Source: Exiguobacterium acetylicum
GTDB taxonomy: Bacteria; Bacillota; Bacilli; Exiguobacteriales; Exiguobacteriaceae
DNA: 64,000 bases
Direction: 5' to 3'
NCBI RefSeq assembly: GCF_022170825.1
Contig: NZ_CP081879.1
Location: 62,001 to 126,000, forward strand
Positions 60,751 through 64,000 of this stretch are shown here, one piece after another. Position numbers and translations under genes: made by a program. The stretch's first letter is position 1. Each line of letters starts with the position of its first letter. The notes beneath the pieces are model-generated. The model ran no database searches and had not been told where the DNA came from. It worked only from the letters and a program-made list of their open reading frames with translations.

Positions 60751-63105
60751 GTGACGAATACATTGATGAACTATACGACTGGTACTGGAGAGCTACAGGA
60801 ATGGCTCGTCGCAGAAGAGGGGTTCCGCACGAGTTGGCTTGGTAAGGGGGAGACGGTTTTCTCGCTCGGAAACGGCTACATGGGACTTCGTTCAGTGACG
60901 GAGGAACACTATGCCAATGAGCAGCGGAATCTTTTTGTTGCGGGTACGTTCAATAAGTTCGCCCAGAATGAAGTGACAGAACTTCCGAATGCGGCGGATA
61001 TATTGTGGATGGAGTTCACGTTGGACGGCGTTCGATTCGACCTGACACAAGGGACTATCCTCGCGTACGGCCGTACATTGAACTTGAAACATGCCGAACT
61101 CGTACGGGAAGTGACATGGCAGAGTCCTGACGGGAAGGTCTATGATCTGGTTTTCCGTCGCTTCGTATCGATGGCTGACCTACATGTCATCGTCCAACGT
61201 GTCAGCATCACCCCTAGACAAGACAGCACATTGGCGATGACATCCGGCATCAACGGACAGATGACGAACAGTGGTGTCCAACACTTCTTGGAAGGTGATA
61301 AGCGTCTCTATGACGGACGACTCATGCAACAGTTACAGACGACGACGGAATCTGGTATCGATTTTGCGTTCCATAGCGTCCATCGTTTCAGTCAAGATGG
61401 CCAGTTCGAACCGAAATCCATCATCAAGATGGATCGTCGTCAAATCTTCTTCGATTATTCGGACATCCGTATCCCGACCGAGAAGACCCTGACGATCGAG
61501 AAATATTCGACCGTCTTCACTTCTCGCGATAACGATGTAATGATTGAGACGAGAGAAGAACTGGCTAACCTCGCACTGAACGCGACACGTGAGATCGAAG
61601 CTAGAGGATATGAAGAGTTGTTCGACGATCATGTCAAGGCATGGGACGAACTGGTCTGGTCGCATGCGCCGATCACGGTCGAGTCCGAATCCATGTTCGA
61701 TCAGCTGGCCGTCCGTTTCGCACAGTATCATCTAGCCGTCATGACGCCGAAACACGATAACCGGATGAACGTCGCGGCAAAAGGATTGTCAGGTGAAGGC
61801 TACAAGGGCCATACGTTCTGGGATACAGAAATCTTCATCCTGCCTTATTACACGTATACGAATCCGAAAATCGCACGTAGCCTACTCGAATATCGTTACC
61901 TGTCCTTGCCAGGAGCACACCAGAAGGCGAAGGAGAACGGATACGAGGGAGCCATGTTCCCGTGGGAATCGGCATGGCTCGATGACGGCGAAGTGACACC
62001 TGTCTGGGGAGCTGCTGACATCGTGACGGGTGAAGCGACCAAGATTTGGTCAGGGTTCATCGAACAGCACATCACGTCCGATATCGCATTCGCAGCATGG
62101 CAATATTATCACGTCACGGGCGACCAAGATTTCATGGATCGCTTCGGATACGAATTGCTCATCGATACAGCAAAGTTCTGGGCGAGTCGACTCGAATGGA
62201 ATGAAGAAAACGGACGGTATGAGATCAATCAGGTCGTCGGCCCGGATGAGTACAAGGAACACGTCGATAACAATGCGTTCACGAACTACACGGCGCATTG
62301 GAACATCCAGACGGCGATCCAATATATAGAGTTACTCCGTAGCGAGAAGCCTGAACTGTATGGGCAGTTGGACGAGAAGCTTGAACTAGATAAGGCTCAG
62401 GAGCGTTTCCGCCACGTGCTCGAGTTGATCTACTTGCCACAAGTCCGTGAGGATGGCGTCTTGCCACAGGACGATACGTATCTGGAGAAAGAGATCATCG
62501 ACCTGACGAAGTATAAGAATCAGCAGAACGTCGGTTCGATGTTCTATGACTACAACCTGGAACAAGTGAACGAGATCCAAGTCTCGAAACAGGCAGACGT
62601 CATGATTTTGATGTATTTGCTCGAGGACCTGTTCACGGCTGACGTCAAGCGTGCCAACTGGGAGTATTATGAGCCGAAGACCTTACACGATTCGTCACTC
62701 TCCCTTTCGACGCACAGCGTGCTTGCATCGGATCTCGGTAATCAAGAACTTGCGTACGACTTGTTCCGCCGCGCATCGGAGATCGACCTCGGACCGAACA
62801 TGAAGACGTCGGACGCCGGGATCCACGCGGCATCGCTTGGCGGCATCTGGCAAGCAGTCGTCAATGGTTTCGGTGGTGTCCGGATGACCGGTGGCAAGTT
62901 GCGTATCTCACCGATGTTACCGAAGGCATGGAGTAGTCTCAACTTTTCGATAAACTGGAAGAATGAGACGCTCGACGTCCATGCATCCCGAAATCAAGTC
63001 ATCATCACGCGACGGACACCTACGCTCGAGCCACTCGTCGTCGAGGTCTACGGAGAATCCCGTGAAATCGAAGAGACGTTCACGAGTGAAGTCTTGTCCG
63101 TATGA
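60751..63105 (+). CDS. GH65 glycoside phosphorylase, probably maltose phosphorylase
   Basis: The 784-residue enzyme has the N-terminal GH65 domain (GNGYMGLRS about 40-48) and an (alpha/alpha)6 barrel with GHTFWDTEIFILPYY, GAMFPWESAW and the catalytic-acid motif VVGPDEYKEHVDNN (Glu500). Phosphorolysis of maltose yields glucose and beta-glucose-1-phosphate, which the nearby beta-phosphoglucomutase consumes; kojibiose or trehalose specificity cannot be excluded by eye. The start is GTG, with GGGAGG about seven bases before it. It corresponds to yvdK of B. subtilis. Confidence 0.92.
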   Translation: MTNTLMNYTTGTGELQEWLVAEEGFRTSWLGKGETVFSLGNGYMGLRSVTEEHYANEQRNLFVAGTFNKFAQNEVTELPNAADILWMEFTLDGVRFDLTQGTILAYGRTLNLKHAELVREVTWQSPDGKVYDLVFRRFVSMADLHVIVQRVSITPRQDSTLAMTSGINGQMTNSGVQHFLEGDKRLYDGRLMQQLQTTTESGIDFAFHSVHRFSQDGQFEPKSIIKMDRRQIFFDYSDIRIPTEKTLTIEKYSTVFTSRDNDVMIETREELANLALNATREIEARGYEELFDDHVKAWDELVWSHAPITVESESMFDQLAVRFAQYHLAVMTPKHDNRMNVAAKGLSGEGYKGHTFWDTEIFILPYYTYTNPKIARSLLEYRYLSLPGAHQKAKENGYEGAMFPWESAWLDDGEVTPVWGAADIVTGEATKIWSGFIEQHITSDIAFAAWQYYHVTGDQDFMDRFGYELLIDTAKFWASRLEWNEENGRYEINQVVGPDEYKEHVDNNAFTNYTAHWNIQTAIQYIELLRSEKPELYGQLDEKLELDKAQERFRHVLELIYLPQVREDGVLPQDDTYLEKEIIDLTKYKNQQNVGSMFYDYNLEQVNEIQVSKQADVMILMYLLEDLFTADVKRANWEYYEPKTLHDSSLSLSTHSVLASDLGNQELAYDLFRRASEIDLGPNMKTSDAGIHAASLGGIWQAVVNGFGGVRMTGGKLRISPMLPKAWSSLNFSINWKNETLDVHASRNQVIITRRTPTLEPLVVEVYGESREIEETFTSEVLSV

Positions 63106-64000
63106 GCTACCGTCCGCACTATCATTTCGCCCCGCCATTCGGTTGGATGAACGATCCGAATGGGCTATGTCAATTGGACGGCGTCTATCATATGTTCTAT
63201 CAGTATCATCCGTTCGGTGTCGAATGGGATGACATGCACTGGGGACATGCTACATCGACCGACCTCATCCATTGGGAGAACAAACCGATCGCTTTGCGTC
63301 CGGATCAGGACTATGACCGCGACGGTGTCTTCTCCGGTAGTGCGTTGGTGAAGGACGGTGTCCTACATCTCTTCTATACAGGCAACACTTGGCTTGATGA
63401 GAAGAAAGAGGCGCTACATCAAGTGCAGTGCCTCGCGACATCCGTGGATGGAAAGGTGTTCAAAAAAGATGATAGGAATCCTCTCATCTCCGAAATCCCA
63501 CGACACGGGAGTGCGCATGTCCGGGATCCGAAGGTATGGGAGAAGGATGGACGCTTCTATATGATACTCGGCACACGGGATGAAGCTGACGGAAAGGTCG
63601 TCCTGTACGCGTCCGATGATGCCCTACACTGGACCGAACGCGGCGTCATCGCCGGCGAGACTGGACGTCACGGTTGGATGTGGGAGTGTCCTGACATATT
63701 CTCGCTCGACGGTCAAGATATCTTGTTGCTCTCACCGCAAGGCATGGAGCCTGACGATGACCGATATCATAACCTTCATCAATGTGGATATTTCATAGGG
63801 ACGCTTGATCTCGATGCACCTAGTTTCAATCATGGCGCATTCACTGAGCTCGACTATGGACATGATTTCTATGCTGCGCAGACATTTTGTGATGAGCGCG
63901 GACGACGGATTTTGATAGGATGGAACGCGATGTGGGAAAGCGACTGCCCAGAGAAAACCGAAGGATGGGCAAACCAAATGACACTCCCACGCGAACTATC
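63102..64000 (+). CDS. GH32 sucrose(-6-phosphate) hydrolase, partial at window end
   Basis: The first ~300 residues are present and the frame is open to the last base. WMNDPNG (nucleophile Asp about 17), HVRDPK (transition-state Asp) and MWECPDIF (acid/base Glu) are the three GH32 signatures. FSGSALV and GRRILIGWNAMW are also typical. There is no signal peptide, so it acts in the cytoplasm on sucrose or sucrose-6-phosphate. The ATG overlaps the GH65 stop (ATGA), so the two are translationally coupled; no PTS gene is seen. Confidence 0.93.
   Translation, partial: MSYRPHYHFAPPFGWMNDPNGLCQLDGVYHMFYQYHPFGVEWDDMHWGHATSTDLIHWENKPIALRPDQDYDRDGVFSGSALVKDGVLHLFYTGNTWLDEKKEALHQVQCLATSVDGKVFKKDDRNPLISEIPRHGSAHVRDPKVWEKDGRFYMILGTRDEADGKVVLYASDDALHWTERGVIAGETGRHGWMWECPDIFSLDGQDILLLSPQGMEPDDDRYHNLHQCGYFIGTLDLDAPSFNHGAFTELDYGHDFYAAQTFCDERGRRILIGWNAMWESDCPEKTEGWANQMTLPREL

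Overview
The window reads as a Bacillota (Bacilli) replicon of moderate GC with strong AGGAGG-type ribosome binding sites. Codon use (rich in GTC, CTC, ATC, TCG) and a maltodextrin cluster ordered much like the B. subtilis yvdE-mdxEFG-yvdJ-yvdK-malL-pgcM cluster suggest an Exiguobacterium-like organism; the genus is inference. The left 50 kb is accessory DNA, either a large plasmid or an integrated plasmid-like element. The right 14 kb is ordinary carbohydrate metabolism.

Layout. 0.2-2.8 kb: a three-gene operon with a COG4127/EVE-like protein and a PD-(D/E)XK-like protein, then a homing-endonuclease-repeat protein. 2.8-11.7 kb: three tandem large paralogues carrying a sigma-70 region-4-like helix-turn-helix and a shared C-terminal module. 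11.7-15.7 kb: vsr, an M.Sau3AI-like C5 methyltransferase, and a coiled-coil protein coupled to an HNH endonuclease. 15.8-23.0 kb: a large secreted Ig-like protein, then a ParB-like/PLD-SNF2 pair. 23.2-28.7 kb: four ParA and DNA-binding partition genes joined by 4-bp overlaps, a winged-helix replication-like protein and at least nine iterons. 29.5-34.9 kb: a second replication-like gene, then 1.5 kb of non-coding DNA holding six identical palindromes and one perfect copy of the chromosomal parS consensus, then a fourth paralogue. 35.1-36.6 kb: a fifth paralogue in which the shared module is fused to a Sau3AI/MutH-like domain. 36.6-43.3 kb: AT-rich cargo (DUF4145, HEPN, AbiC-like and other genes) that also contains a decayed copy of the fifth paralogue. 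43.4-50.2 kb: a composition-mosaic tyrosine recombinase with a Xer-like inverted site beside it, a Sau3AI-type endonuclease and an unrecognised two-gene unit. 50.2-53.0 kb: small membrane or hypothetical genes and gene remnants.

53.1-64 kb: oligo-1,6-glucosidase, beta-phosphoglucomutase, an MdxEFG-type ABC importer, a LacI-type regulator, a DUF1189 protein, a GH65 maltose phosphorylase, and a translationally coupled GH32 sucrase that runs off the window. Two promoters here share one design: the same 14-bp palindrome sits between -35 and -10, and a cre-like site lies just downstream.

The best candidate for an undescribed system is the paralogue family (five intact members plus one pseudogene) that shares a roughly 260-residue C-terminal module on different N-terminal heads, one of them Sau3AI/MutH-like, on the same element as a Sau3AI-like endonuclease and methyltransferase encoded about 32 kb apart. 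The second is the palindrome/parS region, which suggests the element borrows the host chromosomal ParB.
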